From: Simiduia litorea
Lineage (GTDB): Bacteria; Pseudomonadota; Gammaproteobacteria; Pseudomonadales; Cellvibrionaceae
Length of the DNA: 64,000 nucleotides
Direction: 5' to 3'
Assembly (NCBI RefSeq): GCF_042853465.1
Contig: NZ_AP031497.1
Span: 4,092,001 to 4,156,000 of the forward strand
Shown here: piece after piece, positions 1-9,109 of the stretch
Numbering within the stretch: the stretch's first letter is position 1
Layout of the letters: each line of letters opens with the position of its first letter
Program-made: the position numbers and the translations under genes
Notes under the pieces: model-generated
Databases searched by the model: none
What the model was told of the DNA's origin: nothing
The model's input: the letters and a program-made list of their open reading frames with translations, nothing else

Positions 1-275
1 CTAATCAAAGCCATGAGGTTATCCTTCTCTTTTCTCTTGCAGGCTACTGTCAGTAGGCCCGCTCTCGTTTAAGTGTAGTGCCGGTTTTCCGGTCTGTTCT
101 ACAGGGGGCGCTCTTTGGCGCTTAGATCAATTTTGTTGTTGGCTATTCTAGCACTTAAGCCGACAACACTGGCGGACATTCCTGCCCTGCCAGCGCTGTC
201 ATTGGGCAATTTGGCCGGCAACGCTAGCGGTGTTTTTTACGCTGCCAGCGCTGTCATAGGCCATGCTAGGTGCAA
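1..275. other. Non-coding region downstream of pgk
   Basis: No convincing gene. A 16-bp direct repeat CTGCCAGCGCTGTCAT occurs at 187-202 and 242-257, and a short GCCGG-TTTT-CCGG hairpin lies near 80-94. The next gene of the minus-strand glycolytic unit may lie to the left of the window. Confidence 0.5.
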
Positions 276-1439
276 TCAGCCCTTGGCGCGCGCCTCGAGC
301 ATCGCCACGGCTGGCAATACCTTACCCTCAACATATTCGAGGAAGGCGCCACCACCGGTGGAAATGTAAGACACTTGATCGGCAATGCCGTACTTGTCCA
401 CCGCCGCCAAGGTGTCGCCGCCGCCGGCAATGGAGAAGGCATCAGACTCGGCAATGGCTTTGGCTAAGGCTTTGGTGCCCTCGCCAAACTGGTCGAATTC
501 GAATACGCCCACAGGGCCATTCCAAATAATGGTTTTCGCGCCTTTGATAATGTCAGCCAATTGGGCGCTGGTTTTGGCGCCTATGTCGAAGATCATGTCG
601 TCGTCTGCCACGGCATCGGCAGCTTTTTCGGTGGCTACGGCAGTTTCGCTAAACGCCTTACCCGTCACCACGTCCACGGGTACGGGAATGTGGGTTTTGG
701 CCATCAGCGCTTTGGCGGTGTCGATCAAATCGTGCTCGCACAAAGACTTACCCACAGGCTTACCGCTGGCCGCCAAGAAGGTGTTGGCGATACCACCGCC
801 AACGATCAACTGATCCACTTTGTCGGATAAGGTTTCCAGCACGGTGAGCTTGGTGGATACTTTCGAACCACCCACAATCGCCACAAAGGGCCGCGCTGGG
901 TTGGCTAATGCTTTTTCTAGCGCATTTAATTCTGCCGACAATAACGGGCCGGCACAGGCGATGGGCGCGAACTTCGCCACACCGTGGGTAGACGCTTGCG
1001 CGCGGTGCGCGGTACCGAAGGCGTCCATGACAAATACATCGCACAAACTGGCGTAAGCTTTAGCCAGCTCGTCGGTGTCTTTACCTTCGCCCACGTTGAA
1101 GCGCACGTTTTCTAATAGCACCACCTGACCGGCCGCCACCTCGAAACCGGCCTGCCAATCTTTGATCACGGGCACTGCGCAACCTAATAAACCGGCGAGA
1201 TGTTCAGCCACTGGCTTGAGCGATGAAGCTTCATCGAACACACCTTCATCGGGACGGCCCAAATGCGACATTAACATCACCTTGGCGCCCGCTTTGATTG
1301 CCGACTCGATAGTGGGCAGTGCGGCGCGAATGCGTGCATCGCTGGTAACTTTGCCATTTTTAATCGGCACGTTGAGGTCCTCGCGAATGAGTACCCGCTT
1401 GCCCTTTAAATCTACATCCTGCATCAGCGTTACAGCCAT
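276..1439 (-). CDS. pgk: Phosphoglycerate kinase
   Basis: Cytosolic glycolytic enzyme that transfers the acyl phosphate of 1,3-bisphosphoglycerate to ADP. The 387-residue length is normal for the family. Visible signatures are the N-terminal substrate segment VLIREDLNVP, the MSHLGRP motif, the hinge/nucleotide region GGGDTLAAV and the C-terminal STGGGAFLEY. The ATG is preceded by AAGGAG. It is the third gene of a minus-strand tkt-epd-pgk unit, 66 nt after epd, an order known in Gammaproteobacteria. Nothing odd was seen. Confidence 0.97.
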   Translation of the reverse strand: MAVTLMQDVDLKGKRVLIREDLNVPIKNGKVTSDARIRAALPTIESAIKAGAKVMLMSHLGRPDEGVFDEASSLKPVAEHLAGLLGCAVPVIKDWQAGFEVAAGQVVLLENVRFNVGEGKDTDELAKAYASLCDVFVMDAFGTAHRAQASTHGVAKFAPIACAGPLLSAELNALEKALANPARPFVAIVGGSKVSTKLTVLETLSDKVDQLIVGGGIANTFLAASGKPVGKSLCEHDLIDTAKALMAKTHIPVPVDVVTGKAFSETAVATEKAADAVADDDMIFDIGAKTSAQLADIIKGAKTIIWNGPVGVFEFDQFGEGTKALAKAIAESDAFSIAGGGDTLAAVDKYGIADQVSYISTGGGAFLEYVEGKVLPAVAMLEARAKG

Positions 1440-1505
1440 GGTGCATTCTCCTTAATAAAATATAAAAGTTTTCGAATTCTTTTTAGTTGCTTTAGCGAGC
1501 AGAAC

Positions 1506-2534
1506 CTAAAATTTATGTGCCCAGAAACTCGCGGTATCGAGCATGCGATTGGCAAAGCCCCACTCGTTATCAAACCAGGTCAGCACTTTAATGTGGTGCC
1601 TACCGGCAACCCGCGTTTGGCCGCCATCGACAATGCCCGAGCGGCTATCGTGGTTAAAATCCCAGCTGGCGAGCAGTTCATCGGTATAACCCAACACCTG
1701 ATCAAACTCTTGCTCGGCGGCAGTTTTTAATAAGGTATTGATAGCACTGGCACTGGTGGGCTGCAGCACTACCAAATTTAAATCAATGGCGGAGACATTC
1801 ACCACCGGCACGCGCATCGCTTGGGCTTCAAACTTGCCCGCCAGCGACGGCAGTAAGCGATCGATACCGCGTGCCAAGCCCGTATCCACTGGAATAATCG
1901 ACTGAAACGCCGAGCGAGTTTTGCGTAGATCGGTATGGTGATACGCATCAATCACCGGCTGATCATTCATAGCCGAGTGAATGGTGGTAAGCATGCCCGA
2001 TTGAATGCCGAGGGCGCGATCGAGCACGTGAATCACCGGCACAATACAGTTAGTGGAGCAACTCGCATTGGATACGATGGTCTCTACACCGGTTAACGCT
2101 TTGTGATTGAAGCCATACACGATGGTGGCGTCTACATCGCTTGTCGCGGGGTGCGAAAACAACAAATGTTTAGCGCCGGCGTCAATATGTTTTTGCGCTG
2201 TAGCGCGATCGCTAAAGGTTCCCGTGCACTCTAAGACGAGATCGATATCGAGCTCAGCCCAGGGCAAAGCGCTTGGATCTTGCTCGTGCAATAAATCGAT
2301 AGACCAGTGCGCGATATCGATTTTTTTTTCACTGTGCAACACCACCGGGCCGGCGAAGCGGCCGTGGGTGGAGTCGTAGCGCGTGAGATGTGCAATGGTG
2401 GCGCCATCGGCCAGTTCGTTGATCGCCACTATGTCGAGATTGGTGGCGCGCCCCGCTAGCTGCGCTTCAAATAACGCGCGCAGCACTGAGCGGCCAATAC
2501 GGCCGTAGCCGTTAATAGCAACCCTGACGGTCAT
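1506..2534 (-). CDS. epd: Erythrose-4-phosphate dehydrogenase (GAPDH family)
   Basis: NAD-dependent oxidation of erythrose 4-phosphate to 4-phosphoerythronate, the first step of the DXP-independent branch of pyridoxal phosphate synthesis. The N-terminal Rossmann motif INGYGRIGRSVLRAL and the active-site segment SNASCSTNC (catalytic Cys) are present. Epd-like rather than glycolytic GapA features are VAINELAD near the N-terminus, TTIHSAMNDQPVIDAYH, SIIPVDTGLARGI and the long insert compared with GapA. Length is 342 aa. Upstream tkt makes and uses erythrose 4-phosphate, which fits. A glycolytic role cannot be excluded from sequence alone. Confidence 0.88.
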   Translation of the reverse strand: MTVRVAINGYGRIGRSVLRALFEAQLAGRATNLDIVAINELADGATIAHLTRYDSTHGRFAGPVVLHSEKKIDIAHWSIDLLHEQDPSALPWAELDIDLVLECTGTFSDRATAQKHIDAGAKHLLFSHPATSDVDATIVYGFNHKALTGVETIVSNASCSTNCIVPVIHVLDRALGIQSGMLTTIHSAMNDQPVIDAYHHTDLRKTRSAFQSIIPVDTGLARGIDRLLPSLAGKFEAQAMRVPVVNVSAIDLNLVVLQPTSASAINTLLKTAAEQEFDQVLGYTDELLASWDFNHDSRSGIVDGGQTRVAGRHHIKVLTWFDNEWGFANRMLDTASFWAHKF

Positions 2535-2567
2535 AGCAGAGCGCCAGCGTTGCGCGGTAACAAGGCC

Positions 2568-4565
2568 TTAGCCCAGCAGTTCTTCAACGGTCGCCACCAC
2601 GTTATCAACCGTAAAGCCGAAGTGCTCCATCAGTGCCGCACCTGGCGCCGACTCACCGAAGGTGGTCATGCCGACAACGCGACCATCGAGGCCTACATAC
2701 TTGTACCAGTAGTCTACGTGCGCCGCTTCAACCGCCACACGCGGCAATACCGATAGCGGCAGCACCGATTCTTTGTACATGGCATCTTGCTGATCGAACA
2801 CGTTGGTGCAAGGCATGGAAACCACGCGCACTTTGTTGCCCGCAGCATTTAATTTTTCTGCCGCTGCCATGGCCAAGCTGACTTCGGAACCGGTGGCAAT
2901 AATGATCGCGTCCGGTGTGCCCTTGGTGTCTAACAAAATGTAACCACCGCGAGAAATATCCGCTACTTGGTTCGGTGTACGCACTTGGGGTGGCAAGTTT
3001 TGACGACTAAATACCAAGGCCGTTGGGCCTTCGCTGCGCTGCACTGCCGCCTTCCAGGCCACCGCTGATTCCGTGGCATCGGCTGGGCGCCAGGTGTCGA
3101 GGTTTGGCGTCATGCGCAGGTTGGCAATTTGCTCGATCGGCTGATGGGTTGGGCCGTCTTCGCCCTGGCCGATGGAGTCGTGGGTGTACACGAAAATATT
3201 GCGCTGTTTCATCAGCGCCGCCATGCGAATAGCGTTGCGCGCGTATTCCATAAACATTAAAAAGGTAGCGCCGTAAGGCACGAAGCCGCCGTGCAAGGCG
3301 ATACCGTTCATCATGGCGCTCATGCCAAATTCGCGCACACCGTAGTAGAGGTAGTTGCCGCTAGCATCGTCCGCAGTAATGCCTTTACAGCCCTTCCAAA
3401 GGGTGAGGTTTGAACCGGCCAAGTCGGCCGAACCACCGAGCATTTCTGGCAACAGGGGGCCAAAGGCGTTCAAGGTATTTTGCGAGGCTTTACGCGAGGC
3501 AATGGTTTCCGCTTTGGCTTGGGTTTCGGCGATATAGGCATCGGCTTTAGCGGCAAAATCGGCCGGCAGTTCGCCCTTGATGCGACGCTCAAACTCGGCG
3601 GCTAATTCAGGGTGGGCGGCGCGGTAAGCGTCTAGCTTGGCGTTCCAGCCCTGCTCGCGCTCGGCACCTTTGGCCTTGGCATCCCAACCAGCATAGACAT
3701 CGGCGGGAATTTCGAAGGGCGCGTGGCTCCAGCCTAACTTGGCGCGGGTCAAGGCGATTTCTTCATCACCTAAAGGTGCGCCGTGACAATCTTCTTTGCC
3801 CTGCTTGTTGGGCGAGCCGAAACCGATGATGGTTTTGCAGCAAATCAAGGTGGGTTTGTTGTGCTCGGCGCGCGCCGCTTCGATGGCTGCTTTAATCGCA
3901 GCGCTGTCGTGGCCATCAACGGCAGGAATCACGTGCCAGCCGTAGGCTTCAAAACGCGCTGGCGTGTTGTCGGTAAACCAACCTTCCACTTCGCCATCGA
4001 TAGAAATGCCGTTGTCGTCGTAGAACGCAATCAGTTTGCCCAGGCCCAAGGTGCCGGCCAATGAACAGGCTTCGTGGGAAATACCTTCCATCATGCAACC
4101 ATCACCCAAGAAGCAGTAGGTGTAGTGGTTGACGATGTCGTGACCGTCGCGGTTGAACTGCGCCGCCAAGGTTTTCTCGGCGGTGGCCATACCCACGGCA
4201 TTGGCAATGCCCTGACCAAGCGGGCCAGTGGTGGTTTCAACACCTGGCGCGTAGCCGTATTCGGGGTGGCCAGGGGTTTTTGAATGCAGCTGGCGGAACT
4301 GCTTGAGTTCGCTCATGGGCAAGTCGTAACCCGACAAATGCAACAAGGAGTAAATCAGCATCGAGCCGTGGCCGTTAGACAAAATGAAACGGTCGCGGTC
4401 GGCCCAGTTTGGATTGGCTGGGTTGTGGCTTAGATAGTCATTCCAAAGCACCTCGGCGATGTCGGCCATACCCATGGGGGCACCCGGGTGACCGGATTTG
4501 GCTTTCTGGACGGCGTCCATGCTCAAAGCACGGATAGCATTAGCGAGAGTGTTGCGTGAGGCCAT
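2568..4565 (-). CDS. tkt: Transketolase
   Basis: Thiamine-diphosphate enzyme moving two-carbon units between sugar phosphates (pentose phosphate pathway). It is 665 aa from the chosen ATG at 4565, which has AAGGAG about 8 nt upstream and gives the normal N-terminus MASRNTLANAIRALSMD. The open frame extends 33 codons further upstream without family similarity. Signatures: SGHPGAPMGMA, TGPLGQG, the ThDP-binding GDGCMMEG...N region and the transketolase C-terminal domain beginning after HDSIGQGEDGPTHQP. First gene of the tkt-epd-pgk unit, 33 nt before epd. Confidence 0.97.
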   Translation of the reverse strand: MASRNTLANAIRALSMDAVQKAKSGHPGAPMGMADIAEVLWNDYLSHNPANPNWADRDRFILSNGHGSMLIYSLLHLSGYDLPMSELKQFRQLHSKTPGHPEYGYAPGVETTTGPLGQGIANAVGMATAEKTLAAQFNRDGHDIVNHYTYCFLGDGCMMEGISHEACSLAGTLGLGKLIAFYDDNGISIDGEVEGWFTDNTPARFEAYGWHVIPAVDGHDSAAIKAAIEAARAEHNKPTLICCKTIIGFGSPNKQGKEDCHGAPLGDEEIALTRAKLGWSHAPFEIPADVYAGWDAKAKGAEREQGWNAKLDAYRAAHPELAAEFERRIKGELPADFAAKADAYIAETQAKAETIASRKASQNTLNAFGPLLPEMLGGSADLAGSNLTLWKGCKGITADDASGNYLYYGVREFGMSAMMNGIALHGGFVPYGATFLMFMEYARNAIRMAALMKQRNIFVYTHDSIGQGEDGPTHQPIEQIANLRMTPNLDTWRPADATESAVAWKAAVQRSEGPTALVFSRQNLPPQVRTPNQVADISRGGYILLDTKGTPDAIIIATGSEVSLAMAAAEKLNAAGNKVRVVSMPCTNVFDQQDAMYKESVLPLSVLPRVAVEAAHVDYWYKYVGLDGRVVGMTTFGESAPGAALMEHFGFTVDNVVATVEELLG

Positions 4566-4810
4566 GGAAGGGCTCCTTGGTTTTGACGGGCGTCCGGCCA
4601 ACATTGGCTGGGGCTTTAAAAGGGGCGCTATTTTCGCGTAATGGGCGTGGGGCGTAAAGGACAAACGCCTGTTTATTTCTTAAACAGTGGCTGACTGGCT
4701 GGACAGGGACAAGCGTGGGCCAATATTTGAAGATTGACACCCGTGAAATGATCGAAAAACGGCGCAGATGGTGGCTTCTTTAAAAGTCGCTTGACGCTCA
4801 TCCCACTAGG

Positions 4811-4845
4811 TGCTAATTTTTTAGCATGATGCTACAAAATTAGCA
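4811..4845. promoter_or_regulatory. BlaI-type operator palindrome
   Basis: A 35-bp interrupted palindrome: outer arms TGCTAATTTT (4811-4820) and AAAATTAGCA (4836-4845), inner arms TAGCAT and ATGCTA around a central G at 4828. It lies 24 bp before the repressor start. BlaI/MecI proteins bind dyads of this kind, so autoregulation is likely; an effect on divergent tkt is possible. Confidence 0.7.
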
Positions 4846-4868
4846 GGCCAGATTAGCGGGAGACGCGT

Positions 4869-5267
4869 TTGAAAAATCCAAAACAAAACCCAAAGCTTAG
4901 CCGGCGCGAGCGAGAAATTCTCGACGTGCTCTATCAAACCGAAGAAGCCAGCGCCCAGCAAGTGTTGGAGCTAATGCCAGATCCACCTAGCTATTCCTCG
5001 GTGCGCGCCTTGCTGGCACGAATGCTCGAAAAAGAGCTGGTAACACACCGGCAAGAGGGCGCCAAGTATCTATACAAGCCCGCCCAAGCCCGCGCGCAGG
5101 CGCAGAGCTCGGCGCTATCGCGCATGTTAAAAACGTTTTTTGACGGCTCCATCGCCAAGGCCGCCAACGCTTTGTTGGGCGAAAAGGGCGAAGAACTCAC
5201 CGATGCCGAGCTAGACGCGCTGGAACAAGCCATCGCCAAGGCGCGCGCCAACAAACGCGCAAAATAA
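4869..5267 (+). CDS. BlaI/MecI/CopY-family transcriptional repressor
   Basis: A 132-aa winged-helix repressor of the Penicillinase_R family. The segment LSRREREILDVLYQTEEASAQQVLELM begins the DNA-binding domain and PSYSSVRALLARMLEKELV is the recognition region (residues 35-60); the C-terminal half is the dimerisation and cleavage part. Start codon is TTG preceded by GGGAG. It sits 14 nt before an M56 peptidase gene, the classical BlaI-BlaR1 pairing in which the peptidase relieves repression. No beta-lactamase gene is nearby, so the inducing signal is unknown. Confidence 0.9.
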   Translation: MKNPKQNPKLSRREREILDVLYQTEEASAQQVLELMPDPPSYSSVRALLARMLEKELVTHRQEGAKYLYKPAQARAQAQSSALSRMLKTFFDGSIAKAANALLGEKGEELTDAELDALEQAIAKARANKRAK

Positions 5268-5281
5268 AACAAGCGAGAGCC

Positions 5282-6754
5282 GTGATGCTGACGATTAATC
5301 TGCTCATCAGTTTTACCCTTAAGCCGTTACTGCTCATGGGTTTGGCATATGCACTGTTTCGCCAAGACAGCCAGCGCTCGGCCAGCCATCAACACTTGCT
5401 CGCCACGGTTATTTTATGGAGCTTGCCATTGCTCATTGGCATGAGTTTTTTGTTGCCACCACTGCCTTTGCAACTCGATTTTTTCGATCATTCAAGCACC
5501 CAAGTTTTAACCCAACCTTGGCCGACAATATTGCTCATGCCTTGGGTTCAGGTGTTGATTGCCGTCTACGTGTTCGGGCTGCTTTTTCAAATATTCTACC
5601 TGCTATTGGGCTTGCTACTGCTGCATAGAATCGAACAAAGCGCCCAAGATTTTGAACCGAAAACCTTACTAAAAAAACTGCAAACATTAAGTGGTTGCGA
5701 TAAGCCTGTGACGGTTAAAATCAGCCAAGCCATTCACTACCCGCAAGTGTGGGGCTGGCAAAGCCCGACGCTTTTGCTACCCGTCTCCGCCGCTGGCACC
5801 AGCGAAGCGCAATTAAAACTCATGCTCCTACACGAGCTCGGCCATGTGGCGCGCAACGATTGGCTGATTCGTCAAACCACGCGCTTAGTGTGCGCCTTGT
5901 TTTGGTTTTTGCCGCCAGTGTGGTGGCTCGCTAAACAACAAGTTGAATTATCCGAACGCGCCACCGACGACTGGGTGCTGTCACATAATCATCGCACCGC
6001 CGACTATGCGGAATTACTGCTGCGAAGTGCGCAGGCGTTAAAACAAGATCTACCCACCGAGGCCTTGAACGGTTCGCCTTTATTTCAGCGCATCAGCTTG
6101 TTATTAGATCCTCATTTGGATCGCGAGGCGCGCGAGCCACAAAGTCTTGCCCTCGCACTCCTAATCACCGGGCTATTGGCCGTGGCCATTAGCAGCGGCC
6201 AGATAGTGCCGAAAATCGCACCGCAGCCAGGCTCAACATTTGTTTTAACCTGGCAGGCAATGGAGGCCGCCAACCACGAAATCACAACCAACAATTCACC
6301 GGCTAATCAGCCTGTCGCAGCCATGATCAATAAACATGACTTCGCCAGCGTCGCGCGGGCACCAGCCAAACCGCAAGCGGAAACGATTGTTGTGCTGGCC
6401 GAACGCTACAGTGCCGAAGAAGAAACATTGCGTCTGAGCAGCAATGTCGAAATCGGTAGCCCCAGCATCAACGGCGTCATGCCCGTTGCGTTAATCACCC
6501 CCACCTACCCACGCGCGGCGATCAAGCGCGGCATCGAAGGATTAGTGCGGCTCGAGTTCAGTATTAACAGCGACGGTCGGGCGGAAAATATTCTCGCCCT
6601 TAGCAGCCCCAACACGCTACTCACTAACGCCGCCATCAATGCCTTAAGTGCCTCGCAATTTGCCCGGCCGCGCCTACAAGGCCAAGCCTTCACCCTCACT
6701 AAAGTGACGGAGGAGTATCGCTTTCAACTCATGCATGAACCACCGGACACCTGA
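5282..6754 (+). CDS. M56 (BlaR1-like) membrane metallopeptidase with TonB-like C-terminus
   Basis: 490 aa. The N-terminal part has several hydrophobic helices (about residues 5-130). Zinc-peptidase motif HELGH lies at 184-188, followed by RATDDWVLSH as further active-site context, and another membrane helix near 288-305. After a linker, residues 400-485 form a TonB C-terminal-like domain (TPTYPRAAIKRGIEGLV...). There is no penicillin-binding sensor domain as in true BlaR1. Start is GTG, with an alternative ATG directly after. Likely cleaves or signals to the upstream repressor. The TonB-like domain suggests periplasmic sensing or an energy-transducer link, which is inference. Confidence 0.85.
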   Translation: MMLTINLLISFTLKPLLLMGLAYALFRQDSQRSASHQHLLATVILWSLPLLIGMSFLLPPLPLQLDFFDHSSTQVLTQPWPTILLMPWVQVLIAVYVFGLLFQIFYLLLGLLLLHRIEQSAQDFEPKTLLKKLQTLSGCDKPVTVKISQAIHYPQVWGWQSPTLLLPVSAAGTSEAQLKLMLLHELGHVARNDWLIRQTTRLVCALFWFLPPVWWLAKQQVELSERATDDWVLSHNHRTADYAELLLRSAQALKQDLPTEALNGSPLFQRISLLLDPHLDREAREPQSLALALLITGLLAVAISSGQIVPKIAPQPGSTFVLTWQAMEAANHEITTNNSPANQPVAAMINKHDFASVARAPAKPQAETIVVLAERYSAEEETLRLSSNVEIGSPSINGVMPVALITPTYPRAAIKRGIEGLVRLEFSINSDGRAENILALSSPNTLLTNAAINALSASQFARPRLQGQAFTLTKVTEEYRFQLMHEPPDT

Positions 6755-6822
6755 TCACTGTCCACCCCTTGACGCAACCGCGTCGCAAACACACTAAACG
6801 TTAAAAATTTGGAGAGTGTCTT

Positions 6823-7440
6823 ATGAGCACTGCAGCATTCGTTCGCCCTGAATTTCGCACTTTAGGTTCACTACCGTTAGCCGCATTAGTTACCCTGTCG
6901 CTGGTTTACGGTATGCACCTGTTAATCAAACAAGATGCCGTCGAACCAGAGGAGGATAAAAGACCGCCTATACCGAGTATCGTTATGAAAGACCCAGAGC
7001 CGATTGTGGACCAATTTGAAGAGGCAAAAAAAATAGTCGATCCTGAAACGCCGCCGCCAACGTCTACCACTGACCCCTACGACGTTGATACAGGTAGCGG
7101 TGGCTACACCCTGCCTAAAATAAAGATCAACCCCAGCACAGACAAGCTCAACATCAACATCGGCGGCGGTAACCTAGTTAAACAAGTGATGATTGCGCCC
7201 ACTTACCCGCGCCACGCCTTGCGCAACGGCACCGAGGGTTATGTTGATATCGCTTACGATGTAACGGCCTTCGGTGGCACCGAAAATATCACCGTGCTGT
7301 ACGCCGAACCCGAAGGCGTATTCGAACGCGCAGCACTGGCCGCCGTCGCTCGCTGGAAATTCCGTCCGCAAATGATCGACAACGAACCAGTGCCAACACA
7401 GGGGCTAAAGGAGCGAGTCAGGTTTACCATCGAGAAATAG
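6823..7440 (+). CDS. TonB family energy-transducer-like protein
   Basis: 205 aa: one N-terminal membrane helix (about 15-35), a proline/acid-rich periplasmic linker with DPETPPPTSTTDPY, and a C-terminal TonB domain (about 120-203) with APTYPRHALRNGTEGYVDIAYDV and ARWKFRPQ. Such proteins couple the inner-membrane proton gradient to outer-membrane receptors. No exbB/exbD or receptor gene is adjacent. Its C-terminal domain resembles the one fused to the upstream M56 peptidase, so the three genes probably form one signalling unit. ATG with GGAGAG upstream. Confidence 0.85.
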   Translation: MSTAAFVRPEFRTLGSLPLAALVTLSLVYGMHLLIKQDAVEPEEDKRPPIPSIVMKDPEPIVDQFEEAKKIVDPETPPPTSTTDPYDVDTGSGGYTLPKIKINPSTDKLNINIGGGNLVKQVMIAPTYPRHALRNGTEGYVDIAYDVTAFGGTENITVLYAEPEGVFERAALAAVARWKFRPQMIDNEPVPTQGLKERVRFTIEK

Positions 7441-7508
7441 GTCGGCTTTCATTTTGATCTACGCGCGGCTTAGGCCTAAGCTGCGCGTCTATTTCTAGAT
7501 TTATAGAC

Positions 7509-8006
7509 TTGAAGAAAATGCAAATTGACAATTTACGCAACTTTCCACAAGCCATTCCCGAGCTAGCCGAATGGCATTATCAGCAGTGGGCGACACTGTA
7601 TCCCGAGCAAACGCAATGGGATTTTGAGCAAGAGCTACGGGAATCGCTGGCGGGCTTGAACATCCCCAGAACGTGGGTGCTGTGTCAACGTGAGGGCGAT
7701 GGCGACAAAGTATTTGGCTCGGCCTCTATCATCGCCCAAGATATGACTACGCATTTGGAGTTAACGCCTTGGCTAGCAAGCGTTTACATACACGCATCAT
7801 TGCGCGGCCAGGGCTGGGGCAAAAAGTTGATCAACCGCTTAATGGATGACTGCGCTAGAGCGGGTTTTGAAACTGTCTATTTATTTACCCCAGGGCAAGA
7901 AGACTTTTACCAATCCCTCGGCTGGACGCTGCGCAAGCGCGAGATATACCAAGGCGAAGCCGTTGCCATCATGAGCTACGACTTCGCCCAGCACCGCAAA
8001 TTGTAA
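7509..8006 (+). CDS. GNAT-family N-acetyltransferase
   Basis: 165 aa, single GNAT domain. The acetyl-CoA binding stretch is VYIHASLRGQGWGKKLINRLMDD, with the R-G-Q-G-W-G-K signature at about residues 100-107. The C-terminal FYQSLGWTLRKR is typical of motif B. Substrate unknown. The frame opens at a TTG; an ATG three codons later is an equally good start. Convergent with the following OsmC gene. Confidence 0.88.
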   Translation: MKKMQIDNLRNFPQAIPELAEWHYQQWATLYPEQTQWDFEQELRESLAGLNIPRTWVLCQREGDGDKVFGSASIIAQDMTTHLELTPWLASVYIHASLRGQGWGKKLINRLMDDCARAGFETVYLFTPGQEDFYQSLGWTLRKREIYQGEAVAIMSYDFAQHRKL

Positions 8007-8024
8007 ATTTTCAACTCAAGCGCA

Positions 8025-8462
8025 TTACACCTGTTCAATGATATCGGTGTGCAATTCAAAAGTGCCATTTAATGAACTGCTCACTAAGCACACCGACTCC
8101 GCCTTCTCTAAAAGTTTTTGGGCCTTTCCTTTATCCGTTCCAGCCGCACAGGTTAAGACCACGTTTAACTGGTAACGGGTAAAACGGGTAACTTTGCCCT
8201 CTCTTTCTAAAACACCTTCCACCGCACAGGTTAAATCTTGCCACGCAAAACCCGACCCCGAGGCGACGGCTTTGAAGGACAAGATGTAACAGTCGGCCAC
8301 AGCCGCCAACAAAAATTCTTCTGGCGACCAGTGTTTGCCATCACCACCAAATTGTACCGGCGGCGCACTTTCTAACGTTTCTAACTCACCGGCGTTGAGC
8401 TGTACCAAACTGTCGACGCTGGCTTGCGCCTGCACATGGTAGTGGTGTGGTAGTGGCTGCAT
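8025..8462 (-). CDS. OsmC/Ohr-family peroxide-reductase-like protein
   Basis: 145 aa, OsmC fold. Two conserved cysteines are visible: VADCYILSF (about 71) and ESVCLVSSS (about 124), matching the catalytic pair that reduces organic hydroperoxides in Ohr/OsmC. GAAGG precedes the ATG. A TTGAC-CTAG-GTCAT palindrome about 75 bp upstream might be an FNR/ANR-type site. Which subfamily (OsmC, Ohr, YhfA-like) is not certain. Confidence 0.85.
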   Translation of the reverse strand: MQPLPHHYHVQAQASVDSLVQLNAGELETLESAPPVQFGGDGKHWSPEEFLLAAVADCYILSFKAVASGSGFAWQDLTCAVEGVLEREGKVTRFTRYQLNVVLTCAAGTDKGKAQKLLEKAESVCLVSSSLNGTFELHTDIIEQV

Positions 8463-8533
8463 AAAAGACCTTCATCAATTAATTTACGTTGCCCAGTATC
8501 GCACAGTTAATCATAATTGTTTCGCCAACATTA

Positions 8534-8545
8534 TGACCTAGGTCA
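8534..8545. promoter_or_regulatory. TGACCTAGGTCA palindrome, possible FNR/ANR-type site
   Basis: Perfect 12-bp palindrome, read on the minus strand as TTGACCTAGGTCAT, one mismatch from TTGAY-N4-RTCAA. It is centred about 77 bp upstream of the OsmC start. The regulator is not determined. Confidence 0.35.
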
Positions 8546-9005
8546 ATACCACAAGAACAACCAATTCTTAAATGACCTACCTGCTTTACTGCATCCTGCA
8601 AAAACAATACGTGGGCGCATGAATTGCTCCGTTAGCGAGCAAGCGCTTTACGAAAGACGCGAATGAAAATAGAAATAGATTTTTTTGGATCACCAAATTA
8701 GCTGGAATTAAGGTTTATCTGCACTTAACACTTGGAGCGTTTTAAAGCTCGGCCGCCGGTATGGCCACAAACCAGCAACAAGCATCTACAACCTCGGTTT
8801 TACTCAACGCCAAGCGCGAGCTTTTCGCAGCGCAAGTATCATACCGCGACTGACTTGGATGGCCGGCTCTGGCTCATTGAAAGAAAGTATATCGTTCAAC
8901 CCGTAACGATGTCTGGCGCTACGCAGACGGCGTAGACGGCGTAGACGGGCAATGAGGCTATAAAACGCGAATTTAGCTTGCCGAGCACGGCTACCAATTA
9001 ATGAT

Positions 9006-9038
9006 AAAAAAAGCCCGCGCACTTCGCGGGCTTTTTTT
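9006..9038. terminator. Bidirectional rho-independent terminator
   Basis: A7, then GCCCGCG stem, 5-nt loop, CGCGGGC stem, then T7. It works symmetrically on both strands. It lies about 70 bp beyond the minus-strand S8 protease stop and ends any plus-strand transcript of the preceding gap. Confidence 0.85.
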
Positions 9039-9109
9039 ATTACAACAGCTTACAAGCGTGAGGCCAGAAATTTAATCGGCTCTGCACCTGCAATCAATTT
9101 ACATCCATA

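Larger units (their letters stand above)
8463..9109. other. 647-bp intergenic region
   Basis: No gene I can support. It holds the OsmC promoter region with a perfect TGACCTAGGTCA palindrome at 8534-8545, a short tandem run of the 9-mer GCGTAGACG around 8925-8950, and a strong terminator at 9006-9038. A small open frame at 8732-8935 lacks family similarity. An sRNA between about 8700 and the terminator is possible but unproven. Confidence 0.45.

Noticed and set aside
115..369. Plus-strand ORF with leader-like start near the left edge
   Set aside because: Overlaps the 3' end of pgk in another frame and lacks a ribosome site or similarity.
4566..4664. 33-codon N-terminal extension of transketolase
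   Set aside because: No family similarity; the ATG at 4565 has AAGGAG and gives the usual transketolase N-terminus.
8732..8935. 67-codon plus-strand ORF in the 8463-9109 gap
   Set aside because: No ribosome site or recognisable protein, low-complexity 3' end; treated as non-coding.
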